Source: Ferrimonas senticii DSM 18821
Lineage (GTDB): Bacteria; Pseudomonadota; Gammaproteobacteria; Enterobacterales; Shewanellaceae
NCBI RefSeq assembly: GCF_000422665.1
Contig: NZ_AUGM01000008.1
Span: 141,370-205,369 of the forward strand
DNA length: 64,000 bases
Direction of reading: 5' to 3'
Below the pieces are notes generated by a model that ran no database searches, was not told the origin of the DNA, and worked only from the letters and a program-made list of their open reading frames with translations. Below, piece after piece: positions 63,614-64,000 of this stretch. Both the position numbers and the translations under genes were made by a program. Each line of letters begins with the position of its first letter. Position 1 is the stretch's first letter.

Positions 63614-64000
63614 TTAATATTTGCCCGCCAATTGAGTGTAAATGTCAGGTCCCCGGTGATTGATGGGCTTCACACGAAAGAGTTCCGGTGAAGTTTGATA
63701 GTACCCCTTTAGTCGTTCAATTGGAGGGGTATGACCAAGCGCTTTTTGCGGTATGTGGTGATTATAAACGTGGGCATATCTGAGCAGGGTTGCTTCTAAA
63801 TCCGCTCGGCAATCAAATCGGGTGGCTTTAAGTATTTCTGACACCCGACCATTAAAACGTTCCACCATGCCATTGGTCTGCGGCTTTCCTGGCGAGATAA
63901 GCCGATGTTCAATTTGTTGCTCGGTGCACTCTAAATCGAATTCGTGCTTACCTGTTGGCTGCCGCTGCCCAGTAGCGCAAAAACGGTCTGTAAACTCTTT
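63614..64000 (-). mobile_element. IS481-family transposase, C-terminal part (5' end beyond window)
   Basis: The C-terminal 128 codons of an integrase-core transposase; the frame stays open to the window edge. KEFTDRFCA, HEFDLECTEQQIEHRLISPG then KPQTNGMVERFNGRVSEILK carry the second Asp region and final Glu of the DDE site, in the IS481 pattern; ALGHTPPIERLKGYY is the typical end. A TGTAAATGTCAGGTCCCCGG sequence at 63637-63656 may be the terminal inverted repeat. If so, the last residues and stop are read from host DNA. It lies about 240 bases upstream of the Tsx-like gene start. Completeness cannot be judged. Confidence 0.85.

Overview
The window looks like chromosomal DNA of a facultatively anaerobic marine-type gammaproteobacterium in the order Alteromonadales, close to Shewanella or Ferrimonas. 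This placement is an inference. It rests on a Shewanella-type [FeFe]-hydrogenase locus (hydA, Tat-dependent small subunit, cytochrome b, hydG, hydX, hydE, hydF), an NrfA nitrite reductase, a cytochrome bd oxidase, and two blocks whose gene order matches that of E. coli: ubiF / miaB-ybeZ-ybeY-corC-lnt, and deoCABD-ytjB-serB-radA. No rRNA, tRNA or CRISPR array was seen.

Layout. 1-2382: cydA and cydB (cydB runs off the left edge). 2383-3382: a long control region with FNR-like and CRP-like sites, then a tiny self-contained transcription unit encoding a 25-residue peptide. 3383-4090: a degenerate DNA-methyltransferase-like protein. 4287-12350: a six-gene Lap-type operon (membrane fusion protein, TolC-like porin, OmpA-like lipoprotein, LapG-type periplasmic protease, LapD-type c-di-GMP receptor, LapB-type ABC transporter). 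It is the secretion and release machinery for a large surface adhesin, but no adhesin gene is in the window. 12382-18066, all on the minus strand: a periplasmic phosphatase-like protein with a TetR regulator, a NapH/NosR-type ferredoxin membrane protein, and a three-gene glycosyl-transfer module (GtrA, GT39, GT2). 18216-20176: a two-component system. 20165-26984: a SHOCT lipoprotein, thiopurine methyltransferase, an enoyl-CoA hydratase-like gene facing a LysR regulator, an FUSC-family membrane protein and ubiF. 27215-32661: miaB-ybeZ-ybeY-corC-lnt. 32912-37111: a nitrate-sensor-type chemoreceptor and a hybrid histidine kinase.

37643-47310 is the anaerobic hydrogen and nitrite region. The hydrogenase structural genes are followed by hydG-hydX-hydE, but hydF is separated from hydE by about 2.9 kb that holds nrfA and a small coiled-coil periplasmic protein on the opposite strand. 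A 249-bp MITE-like element with 20-bp terminal inverted repeats begins at the hydE stop codon, and a degraded copy of the same element lies just before hydF. The pathway genes were therefore probably pulled apart by an insertion or rearrangement at these repeats.

47361-63398: ovothiol synthase (ovoA), a DcaP-like porin, a Spo0M-like protein, radA, a two-PilZ-domain protein, serB, ytjB, a repeat-filled spacer of about 0.9 kb, then deoD, deoB, deoA, deoC and a Tsx-like nucleoside channel (minus strand). Together the last five import and catabolise (deoxy)nucleosides. The right edge is a truncated IS481-family transposase.

The most unusual items are the isolated 25-codon gene at 3144-3221, the split hydrogenase-maturation locus with its MITE copies, the His-rich insertions in HydA, the uncharacterised HydX, the methyltransferase-like pseudoenzyme, and the Lap operon that carries an OmpA-like lipoprotein but has no adhesin beside it.
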